From Bacteroides fluxus YIT 12057 (GTDB taxonomy: Bacteria > Bacteroidota > Bacteroidia > Bacteroidales > Bacteroidaceae): a stretch of DNA of 45,884 bases. Positions 9,034 to 17,160 of this stretch are shown piece by piece. The notes beneath the pieces are model-generated. The model did not search any database. It had not been told where the DNA came from and saw only the letters and a list, made by a program, of their open reading frames with translations. Position numbers and translations under genes: made by a program. The DNA is taken from the NCBI RefSeq assembly GCF_000195635.1, contig NZ_GL882607.1, forward strand, positions 1 through 45,884, given 5' to 3'. The number at the start of each line of letters is the position of its first letter. Position 1 is the first letter of the stretch.

Positions 9034-9943
9034 GACATCGGATATTGTTCTTCGCCCAAGTGTGGCTACCATCGGATTCTTTGATGGAGTACACCGGGGA
9101 CACCGCTATTTGATAGGGCAAGTGGCTGAAGTGGCCGCCGCGCGTGGCATGGCTTCATCGGTCATTACTTTTCCCGTGCATCCGCGCAAGGTGATGCAAC
9201 CCGGCTATCATCCGGACTTGTTGACCACTTGTGATGAAAAGGTGTCCTTGCTTGCCGGAACCGGAATGGATTACTGCATGATGCTTGACTTTACTCCGGA
9301 ACTGGCGCGACTTTCGGCACAGCAGTTCATGGCCATTCTGAAAGAACGGTACCGGATAGAAGTTTTGGTGGTGGGTTATGATCACCGGTTCGGCCACAAC
9401 CGTAGCGAAGGCTTCGATGACTATGTGCGCTACGGCGGGGAGCTGGGCATAGAGGTCATGTCGGCGCGTGCATATTCTTATAATGAAGACAGGACGGTCA
9501 GTTCTTCCATGATCCGCCATTGCCTGCGGGAGGGCCAGGTTTCGGAAGCCGCGGAATATCTGGGCTATGATTTCTTTCTGGACGGTACGGTGGTGGGCGG
9601 TTACCGGGTAGGCCGTAAAATAGGTTTCCCCACGGCAAACCTCCGTGTCAACGACCCGGACAAGATGATTCCTGCAGACGGGGTATATGCCGTCTATGTA
9701 TATCTGGACGGGATAAGGTATGGAGGAATGTTGAGTATAGGCTATCGTCCCACTCTTGCCAACGGTACGGACCGCAGCATTGAGGTTAATATCTTTCATT
9801 TTAAAGCTGATATCTATGGCCGGCCGATGCGGATATCTTTCGTGCGCTATATGCGTCCGGAACTGAAATTCAATACGGTTGAAGAACTCGTGGCCCGTAT
9901 TCGCCGGGACGAAGAGGAGGTCAAGGCGGCACTTTCCCTGTAA
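9017..9943 (+). CDS. ribF: Bifunctional riboflavin kinase / FAD synthetase
   Basis: A 308-residue enzyme converting riboflavin to FMN and FMN to FAD. The N-terminal adenylyltransferase domain has the (H/G)xGH-type signature GFFDGVHRGHRYLI near residue 20 and VGYDHRFGHNRSEG further on. The C-terminal flavokinase domain has GRKIGFPTANLRV and the SIGYRPTLANG and EVNIFHF segments. The frame is open further upstream, but the ATG at 9017 follows a GGAG site and gives the normal length of ~305-315. The start overlaps the HAD gene by 17 bp. Confidence 0.95.
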   Translation: MQLVSETSDIVLRPSVATIGFFDGVHRGHRYLIGQVAEVAAARGMASSVITFPVHPRKVMQPGYHPDLLTTCDEKVSLLAGTGMDYCMMLDFTPELARLSAQQFMAILKERYRIEVLVVGYDHRFGHNRSEGFDDYVRYGGELGIEVMSARAYSYNEDRTVSSSMIRHCLREGQVSEAAEYLGYDFFLDGTVVGGYRVGRKIGFPTANLRVNDPDKMIPADGVYAVYVYLDGIRYGGMLSIGYRPTLANGTDRSIEVNIFHFKADIYGRPMRISFVRYMRPELKFNTVEELVARIRRDEEEVKAALSL

Positions 9944-10073
9944 TTTACTTTTCAGATTGGTAACTCTTGCATGATTTCTTTTCTCTTTTCTCGTCAGGGG
10001 AAGAGATACATCTGTTCTTTTTTCTGTTTCTCAAAAGTCTCTTTTGTAAAAGAGAGTATCATGTTATGTAACG

Positions 10074-10730
10074 ATGGCCTTGAGAGATCCTGCAACATGG
10101 CATGGCATCCAATTAGAACTTGCTGAAAACGGTTTGAAGGTGGTCAAGGGAATACACCTTGATTTTAAGTTGGAAGCTTCCGGTTGTTATATACCCGAGT
10201 CAATAGGGCGTTTGAAGTATCTCAGCTCATTTGAAATTGAGAATTTCTCTTGTTTGTCCGGCAAACTTCCGGAGTCACTTTTTGATTGTCCGCTCGAAAG
10301 TTTGATTATCAAGAACGTAGAATGTTTGGTTGGCCCGCTTTCTCCTAAAATAGAAAAGTTGAAAGAGACATTGTGTTTTCTGGAAATAGAAAACTGCCCT
10401 AATTTTGGTGGGGTGATTCCGCCGGAGTTAGGAGCATGTAGAAAAGCTTGTGTTTCATTGTCCGGGTGTGGATTTTATGGTTGTCTGCCTTTTGAAGTGA
10501 CCTATTTATTGAGGTCAGGCTTCAATAATAACCATTTGACTAGTATTGACTGGCGCTTTTTTACGGATAGCGAAGCGTATCTCCCACCTATGAGGAATAA
10601 TGATTTTTCAGGCAATGTCCCCGATGAGGTTCTTTCTCTACCTAAATGGAAGAAGCATGCACGCTACTGTTTTTTACCTTTTAATGAAGGCTATGGATTT
10701 TGTAATGTAACATTAAAACCTTTAGACTAA
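10074..10730 (+). pseudogene. Leucine-rich-repeat protein, 5'-truncated remnant
   Basis: An ORF of 218 codons with irregular leucine-rich repeats: IPESIGRLKYLSSFEIENF, LPESLFDCPLESLIIKNV, IPPELGACRKACVSLSGC, VPDEVLSLPKWKKH. Bacteroides surface LRR lipoproteins usually start with a signal peptide and a cap that ends in WxG before the first repeat. Here the ORF opens almost at that point (ATWHGIQLE) with no signal peptide and no clear ribosome-binding site, and an in-frame stop lies 27 bp upstream. The end (NEGYGFCNV) looks like the natural C-terminus. I read it as the 3' part of a decayed gene; expression as a short intracellular LRR protein cannot be excluded. Confidence 0.6.
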
Positions 10731-10738
10731 TAAAACTT

Positions 10739-10973
10739 ATGAAAACAAGAAACATTAATTATCTTTTATCTTTTGTTGTTTGCTTCCTGTTCTTTGCTTG
10801 CAATGAAGCGGAAGAAACTCTGTGATGATTCGGCTGACGCGCAAATCTTGAGATCCGGACGGTATAGAAAACCCTATATTGTGAATACAAGAACTTATCC
10901 TTCAACAACTTCGTTGCCTGCCAACTTTCAGTCTTCTGAAACAGTAGAGAATCTGCCGTATCTAAATAATTAG
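10739..10973 (+). pseudogene. Small lipoprotein interrupted by a frameshift
   Basis: The ATG at 10739 opens a clear lipoprotein signal (MKTRNINYLLSFVVCFLFFAC, lipobox FFAC) but stops after 28 codons at TGA 10823-10825. The other frame continues without a break from the same place as CDDSADAQILRSGRYRK and on to TAG at 10971-10973. Joining them by one base gives a ~77-residue lipoprotein. This is either a real frameshift or a sequencing error. Product function is unknown. Confidence 0.55.
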
Positions 10974-11265
10974 AATAATATAGCCTGCATCCATTGTTTT
11001 TGTCTTCTATATCCTGATTGTCGGGATTTAGTCTTTTGGCGGAAATGATGGATGCAGTTTATTTATACTCCTCTTTCTGTATTCTTTCTGCATTATTATC
11101 GTAAAACGTCTCTTTTTTATTGTTTTTCGATAAATATTTTTTGTTTTTCTTTGTCACATCAATAAATACTCTTTTCTTTGTATATCGAAAAACGATAAAA
11201 TATTATCGTAATTCAAGTGTTTAGTGAGTAAAAAAAGAGCATTATTTATTAAAAAGGTTGAGGTT
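10974..11265. promoter_or_regulatory. Intergenic region with CGATA/TATCG palindromes
   Basis: An AT-rich gap. TTATTGTTTTTCGATA (11117-11132) and TATCGAAAAACGATAA (11183-11198) are inverted copies with 15/16 match. The second is itself a palindrome (TATCG-A5-CGATA) and overlaps CGATAA-AATA-TTATCG at 11193-11208. This cluster of half-sites upstream of the small ORF and CPBP protease genes looks like an operator. No larger coding region is seen. Confidence 0.5.
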
Positions 11266-11355
11266 ATGAGAAGAGCATTCATGAGTATTACGTTATTGGT
11301 ACTGTCACTTTCTATGGTGATGATGTTGTTGATGGGAGCTGTTGCTTCTGCTTGA
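11266..11355 (+). CDS. Possible 29-residue hydrophobic peptide
   Basis: The ORF reads MRRAFMSITLLVLSLSMVMM and then a further hydrophobic stretch ending GAVASA: two arginines followed by one hydrophobic helix with a signal-peptidase-like AxA end. A purine-rich GGTTGAGG lies upstream. It ends 52 bp before the CPBP protease start and overlaps the predicted -33 region of that gene. I do not recognise it. It could be a small membrane peptide, a leader ORF or chance. Confidence 0.35.
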   Translation: MRRAFMSITLLVLSLSMVMMLLMGAVASA

Positions 11356-11384
11356 CGAATTGATAGAAAAAATATGTATCTTTG
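11352..11384 (+). promoter_or_regulatory. Promoter of the CPBP/DUF2975/XRE group
   Basis: TATCTTTG at 11377-11384 is a full match to TAnnTTTG; a TTG box at 11352-11354 is 22 bp upstream. The start codon at 11408 follows after about 23 bp. Confidence 0.55.
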
Positions 11385-11407
11385 CAGGAATTTAAGAAAG
11401 AGGGCAA

Positions 11408-12205
11408 ATGAAAACGGCGATAAAACTGGTCTTGATTTACTTTTTGATGCAGCTGTTAGGCGTATTAGTGGCAGGGCCTCTGTGCTTGGCATATACATAT
11501 TTGGCGGAGGGGGTGTGGAATAGAGGTCAGGCGGAAGCCATTGCGCTGGCACCGGCTATGTTGATGGGCTTTATTTTTATGGGGATATACTTATGGAAGA
11601 ATAATTACCTGACTGCCGACAGGCACCTGTATTCTCCTGTCTCTTCTTCTTATTTGGCGTGGAGTTTGGCGGCGGGAGCTTCCTCCATCTTCTTGATAGA
11701 TGCATTGATGTCGTGTCTCACGTTCTTGCCCGATTGGTTGAGCGATACTTTTAGCTTGTTGCAGACAGGGTGGCTGGGAATTCTTTGCATTGCAGTGTTT
11801 GGACCTGTCTTGGAGGAATTGCTGTTCCGGGGCGCCATCACGAAAGTGTTGCTGAAGAGATATAGTCCGGGTAAGGCTATTCTGGCTTCCGGTCTGATAT
11901 TCGGACTTTTCCATCTGAATCCGGTGCAGGTGGTGGGAGCTTGTTTCTCAGGATTCTTGTTTGCCTGGATTTATTATAGGACTCGAAGCCTGATACCCGG
12001 CATCTTGATACATATCTTGAATAATAGCCTGGCAGTGTGGCTGGGATTGAATTTCAAAGAGGCGGATACGATGGCTGAAGTGTTGGGAAAGCCGGTTTAT
12101 ATGATTGCTCTGGCAGCTTCCGTGCTGCTGTTCTTTCTGTCCCTGAAAATACTGAATAACTATAAATTATCTGATACTAATACGACTACAATAACTGAGC
12201 GATGA
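11408..12205 (+). CDS. CPBP-family intramembrane metalloprotease
   Basis: A 265-residue polytopic membrane protein of the CAAX protease / bacteriocin-processing family. All three motifs are present: EELLFRG (Glu136, Glu137, Arg141), FGLFHLNP (His169) and HILNNSLA (His202, Asn205/206). These residues form the zinc-type active site within the membrane. Bacterial members process prenylated-like or small hydrophobic peptides or give bacteriocin self-immunity; the substrate here is unknown. The stop codon overlaps the next start (ATGA), so it is coupled to the DUF2975 gene. Confidence 0.9.
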   Translation: MKTAIKLVLIYFLMQLLGVLVAGPLCLAYTYLAEGVWNRGQAEAIALAPAMLMGFIFMGIYLWKNNYLTADRHLYSPVSSSYLAWSLAAGASSIFLIDALMSCLTFLPDWLSDTFSLLQTGWLGILCIAVFGPVLEELLFRGAITKVLLKRYSPGKAILASGLIFGLFHLNPVQVVGACFSGFLFAWIYYRTRSLIPGILIHILNNSLAVWLGLNFKEADTMAEVLGKPVYMIALAASVLLFFLSLKILNNYKLSDTNTTTITER

Positions 12206-12894
12206 AAAGAAGATTGAATATTTTTTGTGTGATTGTGATGCTGGTGCTGTGCTATTCCGTAGTGGAGTCGGCCTATTACATGTGCATGGGCATAGGTTTG
12301 GGGGCAAAGGCCGGTATGGAGGCGGCCAAGGAAATGAAAGATTGTGATCATTTGGAGCAGCACAATGATTACCGTGCATTGACCAATATGAAGTATATTG
12401 CCTTGATTCCCCATTCATTGGACGGGAAAGTGCAGGAGTTGCTTTGTGATTCCGTATATAATGAGAAGAGCGGGGAGTATGTGCCGGCTATGCACGCTAT
12501 GATGGCGGTCAGTGTGAAGACGCAGGAAGGTGCGGTCAGCAGGGTGGTGTCCGGTTTGTTGGATTTCGTCCAGTTGGCAGCCATTGTCTGGTCCATAGTG
12601 CTTTTTGTCAAGCTAATTGTGGCAATCAACCGTTCGGACATCTTCAATTGGCGGAATATACGCCGTTTACGCCGTTTGGGAGTGCTGCTGATAGTAGGCT
12701 TCGGCTGCTCGCTGTTGGTGGAATACTTGTCTCTTTGCAGTCTGAGGGAAGTACTTTCTTTGCAGAACTATGATTTGGTACTGTCGGATATGGTGGATAT
12801 CACGACCTTTGTGCTTGGGCTGACGGCACTGATTGTGGCGGAGGTGTTTGCCATAGGACTGAAGATGAAAGAGGAACAGGAGTTGACTATTTAA
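12202..12894 (+). CDS. DUF2975-family membrane protein
   Basis: A 230-residue protein with four hydrophobic segments (about 8-30, 125-150, 160-180, 195-220) and the DUF2975 layout. The family is usually encoded next to a small YozG-like XRE regulator, as here. Function unknown; the pairing suggests a membrane component that senses or modulates the regulator. It overlaps the CPBP gene by 4 bp. Confidence 0.75.
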   Translation: MKRRLNIFCVIVMLVLCYSVVESAYYMCMGIGLGAKAGMEAAKEMKDCDHLEQHNDYRALTNMKYIALIPHSLDGKVQELLCDSVYNEKSGEYVPAMHAMMAVSVKTQEGAVSRVVSGLLDFVQLAAIVWSIVLFVKLIVAINRSDIFNWRNIRRLRRLGVLLIVGFGCSLLVEYLSLCSLREVLSLQNYDLVLSDMVDITTFVLGLTALIVAEVFAIGLKMKEEQELTI

Positions 12895-12986
12895 TGAAGT
12901 TGGAAACGCATTATTCTCATTTTGTTTCCTGCCTTTGAGGGGTAAGTGGGAAAAGAAAGAATAATTGATAAATAGAACACAATTAT

Positions 12987-13193
12987 ATGATTATAGTAAA
13001 CCTTGACATAATGATGGCTCGGAGAAAGATATCTTTGGGAGAGCTGGCGGAGAAGATTGATATTACGCCGGCCAATCTCTCTATTCTTAAAACGGGAAAA
13101 GCCAAAGCCATCCGTTTTTCTACTTTAGAAGCCATCTGTAAGGAACTCGATTGCCAACCGGGGGATATACTGGAGTTTAAGGAGGATAAATAG
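12987..13193 (+). CDS. Small XRE-family transcriptional regulator (YozG-like)
   Basis: A 68-residue protein that is one Cro/C1 helix-turn-helix (ISLGELAEKIDITPANLSIL, recognition helix SILKTGKAKAIRFSTLEAIC) and the typical tail LDCQPGDILEF. Probably a DNA-binding regulator of its own operon with the DUF2975 protein. Confidence 0.88.
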   Translation: MIIVNLDIMMARRKISLGELAEKIDITPANLSILKTGKAKAIRFSTLEAICKELDCQPGDILEFKEDK

Positions 13194-13204
13194 GGAGAAG
13201 AAGG

Positions 13205-13347
13205 CGTAAGCAGAGGTTGAAACGCTTACTGCCTTAAGAGGTTCCGTTTACATACTACGGTAAATGTCGTTACTTTATAATGTAAAAGCCGTTACATTAT
13301 GGAGTAACGACTTTTACATTGTAGAGTAACGGCTTTTACATTATAGA
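13205..13347. repeat. Three copies of a 24-bp motif, one inverted
   Basis: The motif GAGTAACGRCTTTTACATTRTAGA occurs at 13302-13325 and 13324-13347 (period 22 bp) and in inverted form at 13272-13295, so the outer two form a ~22/24 inverted repeat. A shorter GGCGTAAGC hairpin lies just before (about 13203-13232). The block sits between convergent genes (XRE regulator and sufE) and holds no ORF. It could be a terminator cluster or protein-binding array. Confidence 0.65.
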
Positions 13348-13407
13348 GTAAACATCTGGTAAATATAATCTGTTGATTATTAGATTATATGTTGCCGGAC
13401 GCACCCT

Positions 13408-13833
13408 TTAGATGCCTTTTGCTTTGAAGGCCAGCGCATACATTCGCATCTGCTTTACCATAGACAGCAGTCCGTTGCTACGGGTGGGCGACAAGTGTTC
13501 CTTCAGTCCTATTTTATCAATGAAATAGAGGTCAGCGTTCAGTATTTCGTCCGGCGTGTGCCCGGAGAGTACTTTGATAAGCAGTGAAATGATTCCTTTC
13601 ACAATCAGTGCGTCGCTTTCGGCCTGGAATATGATTTTTCCGTCCACATTGTCTGCCTGTAGCCATACACGGCTTTGGCAGCCTTCAATCAGATTTTGTT
13701 CCGTCTTATATCTTTCGTCGAGCGGTTCCTGCTCGTTGCCTAAATCGATGAGAAGCTGGTACCGGTCCATCCAATCGTCAAAATCATTGAACTCGGCAAT
13801 TACTTCATCTTGTACTTCGTTGATTGTCAACAT
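13408..13833 (-). CDS. sufE: SufE-family sulfur acceptor protein
   Basis: A 141-residue protein with the SufE fold. The active-site cysteine lies in LIEGCQSRVWLQ (Cys52), followed by the typical SDALIVKGIISLLIKVLSGHTPDEI. SufE accepts persulfide sulfur from the cysteine desulfurase SufS and passes it to the Fe-S scaffold. No suf genes are adjacent. It is the last gene of a minus-strand group with the M28 and S66 peptidases (42-bp gap upstream). Confidence 0.92.
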   Translation of the reverse strand: MLTINEVQDEVIAEFNDFDDWMDRYQLLIDLGNEQEPLDERYKTEQNLIEGCQSRVWLQADNVDGKIIFQAESDALIVKGIISLLIKVLSGHTPDEILNADLYFIDKIGLKEHLSPTRSNGLLSMVKQMRMYALAFKAKGI

Positions 13834-13875
13834 GTCATTTATAATTTATTGTTTTACGATTTACTGTTTGATTGT

Positions 13876-14883
13876 CTATTTTTCGTTGTAGATTACTTCC
13901 AGTATGGTTTGTCCCACTGCATTGAGTGTGCCTTTGTCGATGATATCCATATTGTCATCTACCGTATGCCAGAAATCACCGAAACCGGTATTGGAATCGG
14001 GACTGTAGTTGATGATATCTACACATGGAATCTGGCGGAGGTTATATACGTACAGATGGTCATCGGTAACCTCGGTTCCTTGTTCTTTAGGGAAGAGGTT
14101 GCCGAACCCCAGACGATGGGCGGTATCCCATATCTTCTTCACGTACTTGCCCGCAGTTCTTTGGGAGAACCGTTCCTGGTAAAAAGTGGCATTCTTGCCG
14201 CCTACCATGTCAAGCAAGATTCCGTAACGGGCATTGTAGCCTTCCACATGGGGCACACGTCCCCAGTATTGGGAGCCAAGGCACCAGGTGTCTGGTTTAT
14301 GGGTACCTTTATAGAAGTAGGGGGTACCATAGTCCTCGGCATCAAAGAAAATGATGTCGATACCGATGGCAGGTGCTTGTTGTTGCAGTTGGCGGGCCAC
14401 TTCAAGCAGTACACCTACACCGCTGGCACCGTCGTTTACGCCCAGAATGGGAGTCTGGTGCTTCTTCTCGTCACGGTCCTCGTCTGCGTATGGACGGCTG
14501 TCCCAGTGGGCACAAAGAAGAACGCGTCTTTTGCTTTCCGGATTGTATGCCCCGATGATATTGCGCGACTTCAGAATGGTATTGTCGTATGCCACCAGGT
14601 CGACGTTCTGGTTATAGACTTTGGCTCCAAATTGTTCCAGTTTATTTGCCAGGAACTCTCCGCAAGCTTTGTGTGCGGCTGTATTTGGAACACGCGGGCC
14701 GAAGTCGGCTTGAGCCCGGACATAAAGATAGGCGCTGTCTGCATTGAATGGGGGTACATTAACGGTGCTCTTGGTGGTGGTTTCCTCATTGTCGTCAACA
14801 GACTTGCTGCTGTTGTTGCTGCATGCTACTATCGCTACGATCAGCAACAGTAACAGTGAGATGAATGTATAATTCCGTTTCAT
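13876..14883 (-). CDS. M28-family lipoprotein, glutaminyl-cyclase-like
   Basis: A 335-residue protein with a lipoprotein signal ending IVAC (about Cys21), hence probably in the periplasm or outer membrane. Zinc ligands and acid residues are visible: CAHWDSRPYAD, GVNDGASGVGVLLE, FFDAEDYG and the final HTVDDNMD histidine. The CLGSQYW segment and overall layout resemble M28 glutaminyl-peptide cyclotransferases rather than plain aminopeptidases. The expected role is modification or hydrolysis of peptide N-termini. It lies 11 bp after the S66 gene. Confidence 0.82.
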   Translation of the reverse strand: MKRNYTFISLLLLLIVAIVACSNNSSKSVDDNEETTTKSTVNVPPFNADSAYLYVRAQADFGPRVPNTAAHKACGEFLANKLEQFGAKVYNQNVDLVAYDNTILKSRNIIGAYNPESKRRVLLCAHWDSRPYADEDRDEKKHQTPILGVNDGASGVGVLLEVARQLQQQAPAIGIDIIFFDAEDYGTPYFYKGTHKPDTWCLGSQYWGRVPHVEGYNARYGILLDMVGGKNATFYQERFSQRTAGKYVKKIWDTAHRLGFGNLFPKEQGTEVTDDHLYVYNLRQIPCVDIINYSPDSNTGFGDFWHTVDDNMDIIDKGTLNAVGQTILEVIYNEK

Positions 14884-14894
14884 TCTTTTCTATA

Positions 14895-15824
14895 TTATAT
14901 GTTAAAGCTTAATTTTACTTCTTTTTTACCGGCTTCCAAGGTTACTTCTGCCCCGTTGATCATAGGAAAGTTCGCTGTGACGTGTCCTACAGGGAAGTCG
15001 AAACATATCGGATAATCGTATTCTTTTACCAAATCGGCGAGTGCGCCGTACAAATCCTTGCCCAACGATTTGTTTTCTTCATATTCGGTGAATTGCCCGA
15101 TGATGAGCCCCGACAGCTTTTCGAGTACGCCTCCCAATTTCAGATTGTACATCATGCGTTCTACGGCATGCGGACGTTCACCCACGTCTTCGATGAAAAG
15201 AATGGTTCCTTCGGCAGGCAAGTCGTATGGAGTGCCGCGCAGTCCGTAAAAGACAGACAGGTTTCCGCCACGCAGAATACCTGTGCCTGTACCTTCGTGA
15301 TTCAGCTTGTGCTTCGGGCAAACGTAGCCGAATGCTTCTTCACCTGCAAGTATGTTTCCGAAAAGGATGTCTTTCAATGCTTGCGTGCAGAAATCATCTT
15401 CCGGCTCAACGGCCAGGTGGCGTGCCATAGGGGCGTGGAGCGATGCGAAGCCATTCTTTTGGAATTCGTTGTGTAGGGCGGTGATGTCACTGAAGCCGAT
15501 GAGCCATTTAGGATGTTCCCTGAACTTGGTAAAGTCCGATTTCCCTACTAAATGTACAGCCCCATAACCGCCACGGCTACAAAGTATGGCTTTGGCTTTT
15601 TCGTCATCCATGGCCTCTTGCAAATCTTCCAGACGTTGCCGGATGCTTCCTGCATAGGTGCCGTGGGCGCTGCCGGCATGTTTGGCAAATACGACCTCCA
15701 GTCCCCAGGATTTCAAGCGTTTATTGGCACCTTTCAGAAAGGTCTTGTCGATTTTGCTGGAAGGGGAGAGGATAATGATCCGGTCGCCTTCTTGCAGATA
15801 CGGAGGAAAAATAAGACTACTCAT
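14895..15824 (-). CDS. LD-carboxypeptidase (peptidase family S66)
   Basis: A 309-residue enzyme. Compared with E. coli LdcA the catalytic triad is intact: nucleophile Ser112 in IGFSDITA, Glu212 in FIEDVGE and His281 in PVGHVTANFP. The family cuts the L,D bond of muropeptide tetrapeptides during peptidoglycan recycling, in the cytoplasm; no signal peptide is seen. First gene of the group with M28 and sufE, with promoter boxes 20-30 bp upstream. Confidence 0.9.
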   Translation of the reverse strand: MSSLIFPPYLQEGDRIIILSPSSKIDKTFLKGANKRLKSWGLEVVFAKHAGSAHGTYAGSIRQRLEDLQEAMDDEKAKAILCSRGGYGAVHLVGKSDFTKFREHPKWLIGFSDITALHNEFQKNGFASLHAPMARHLAVEPEDDFCTQALKDILFGNILAGEEAFGYVCPKHKLNHEGTGTGILRGGNLSVFYGLRGTPYDLPAEGTILFIEDVGERPHAVERMMYNLKLGGVLEKLSGLIIGQFTEYEENKSLGKDLYGALADLVKEYDYPICFDFPVGHVTANFPMINGAEVTLEAGKKEVKLSFNI

Positions 15825-16200
15825 AGGCTATCACTTGTATTTGCGGCAAAGATAGTGCAAACCGAATGCAGAATAAAATGAACTTGTTCATTTTTTATGC
15901 TGAGGTGCAGCCTGTCTTCGCTTTTTAAGCAAAGATAGTGCAAAATTCCGATTAGGCGGGATAAACTAAAACTTGTTTCTTCTTGCGGACATCAAGATTC
16001 CATCAAATCTACGGTAAAAGTACACAAAATAACGTAATTACGAGGTTTGATTGAGCAAAACGCATGTAAGAGATGTTAAATATGGTAGGTGTATGGATAA
16101 GAGACGATTTGTCAAAATGATATTAAACATATAAAATTTAAGCCTGTAATATGCTGCTTTTTTCGACTATTTTTCAGATATTTGCTAAAAATCTAACGTT
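15825..16200. promoter_or_regulatory. Intergenic region: duplicated -7 boxes and an AAAATGAAC palindrome
   Basis: On the minus strand TTTGCACTATCTTTGC occurs twice (15846-15861 and 15929-15944), each containing TATCTTTG, the -7 consensus. Between them AAAATGAAC-TT-GTTCATTTT (15875-15894) is a strong palindrome near the -33 zone of the proximal box. The right half (15960-16200) holds the ptb leader; a GATATTTG box lies about 23 bp before that ATG. No gene is seen. Confidence 0.55.
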
Positions 16201-17136
16201 ATGGAACCGATACGGAACTTTGATCAGTTGACCGCTCATTTGAAAACTTTGAATAAAAGGAAGCGCATTGCAGTAGTCTGCGCCAATGATCCCAATACAG
16301 AATATGCCATTTCCCGTGCTTTGGAAGAGGGAATCGGGGAGTTTCTGATGATTGGTGACTCTGCCATTCTGGAAAAATATCCAACTTTGAAGAAGTATCC
16401 GCAGTATGTCAAGACCTTGCATATTGAAGATCCCGATGAAGCCGCGCGTGAGGCAGTCCGTATTGTCCGCGAGGGCGGGGCGGACATATTGATGAAGGGT
16501 ATTATCAATACCGACAATCTGCTTCGTGCCATTCTGGACAAGGAAAAAGGGTTGCTGCCCAAAGGCAGGATCCTGACCCATCTGGCAGTGATGCAGATTC
16601 CTACGTATGACAAATTGTTGTTCTTCTCTGATGCTGCGGTTATTCCCCGTCCGACATTGCAGCAGCGTATTGAGATGATTTGGTATGCCATCCGTACTTG
16701 CCGTCATTTCGGTATCGGACAGCCGCGTATCGCACTCATCCATTGTACGGAAAAAGTCAGTGCCAAATTCCCCCATTCATTGGATTACGTAAATATTGTG
16801 GAGTTGGCGGAGGCCGGAGAATTCGGCCATGTCATCATCGATGGCCCGCTGGATGTGAAAACGGCCTGTGAGAAGACAAGCGGTGATATTAAAGGCATTG
16901 TCTCTCCCATTAATGGGGAAGCGGATGTGCTTATCTTTCCAAATATTGAATCGGGAAATGCCTTTTATAAAGCGGTCTCTTTGTTCTCTCATGCCGATAT
17001 GGCAGGATTGCTTCAAGGACCTGTCTGTCCGGTGGTGTTGCCGTCGCGTAGTGATTCCGGCCTGTCAAAATATTATAGCATTGCCATGGCTTGCCTGACC
17101 AGTGCCGATGGTGGCGGCTGCCATGAGCAATTCTAA
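16201..17136 (+). CDS. ptb: Phosphate butyryltransferase-family protein
   Basis: A 311-residue phosphotransacylase of the Ptb/Pta family (DILMKGIINTDNLLRAILDK, HLAVMQIPTYDKLLFFSDAA, DVLIFPNIESGNAFYKA). It would exchange acyl-CoA and phosphate to acyl-phosphate plus CoA. It is followed after 24 bp by a butyrate kinase, so the pair forms acids from acyl-CoA with ATP gain. In Bacteroides the natural substrate may be a branched-chain or other short acyl-CoA rather than butyryl-CoA; sequence does not decide. Confidence 0.88.
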   Translation: MEPIRNFDQLTAHLKTLNKRKRIAVVCANDPNTEYAISRALEEGIGEFLMIGDSAILEKYPTLKKYPQYVKTLHIEDPDEAAREAVRIVREGGADILMKGIINTDNLLRAILDKEKGLLPKGRILTHLAVMQIPTYDKLLFFSDAAVIPRPTLQQRIEMIWYAIRTCRHFGIGQPRIALIHCTEKVSAKFPHSLDYVNIVELAEAGEFGHVIIDGPLDVKTACEKTSGDIKGIVSPINGEADVLIFPNIESGNAFYKAVSLFSHADMAGLLQGPVCPVVLPSRSDSGLSKYYSIAMACLTSADGGGCHEQF

Positions 17137-17160
17137 TCGTAAATTGTTAAATCATAAATT

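Noticed and set aside
13205..13347. CRISPR array
   Set aside because: Only three copies, one inverted, with no spacers; no cas genes in the window.
13810..14853. 347-codon plus-strand ORF opposite the M28 gene
   Set aside because: Shadow of the M28 lipoprotein, which has signal peptide and zinc motifs.
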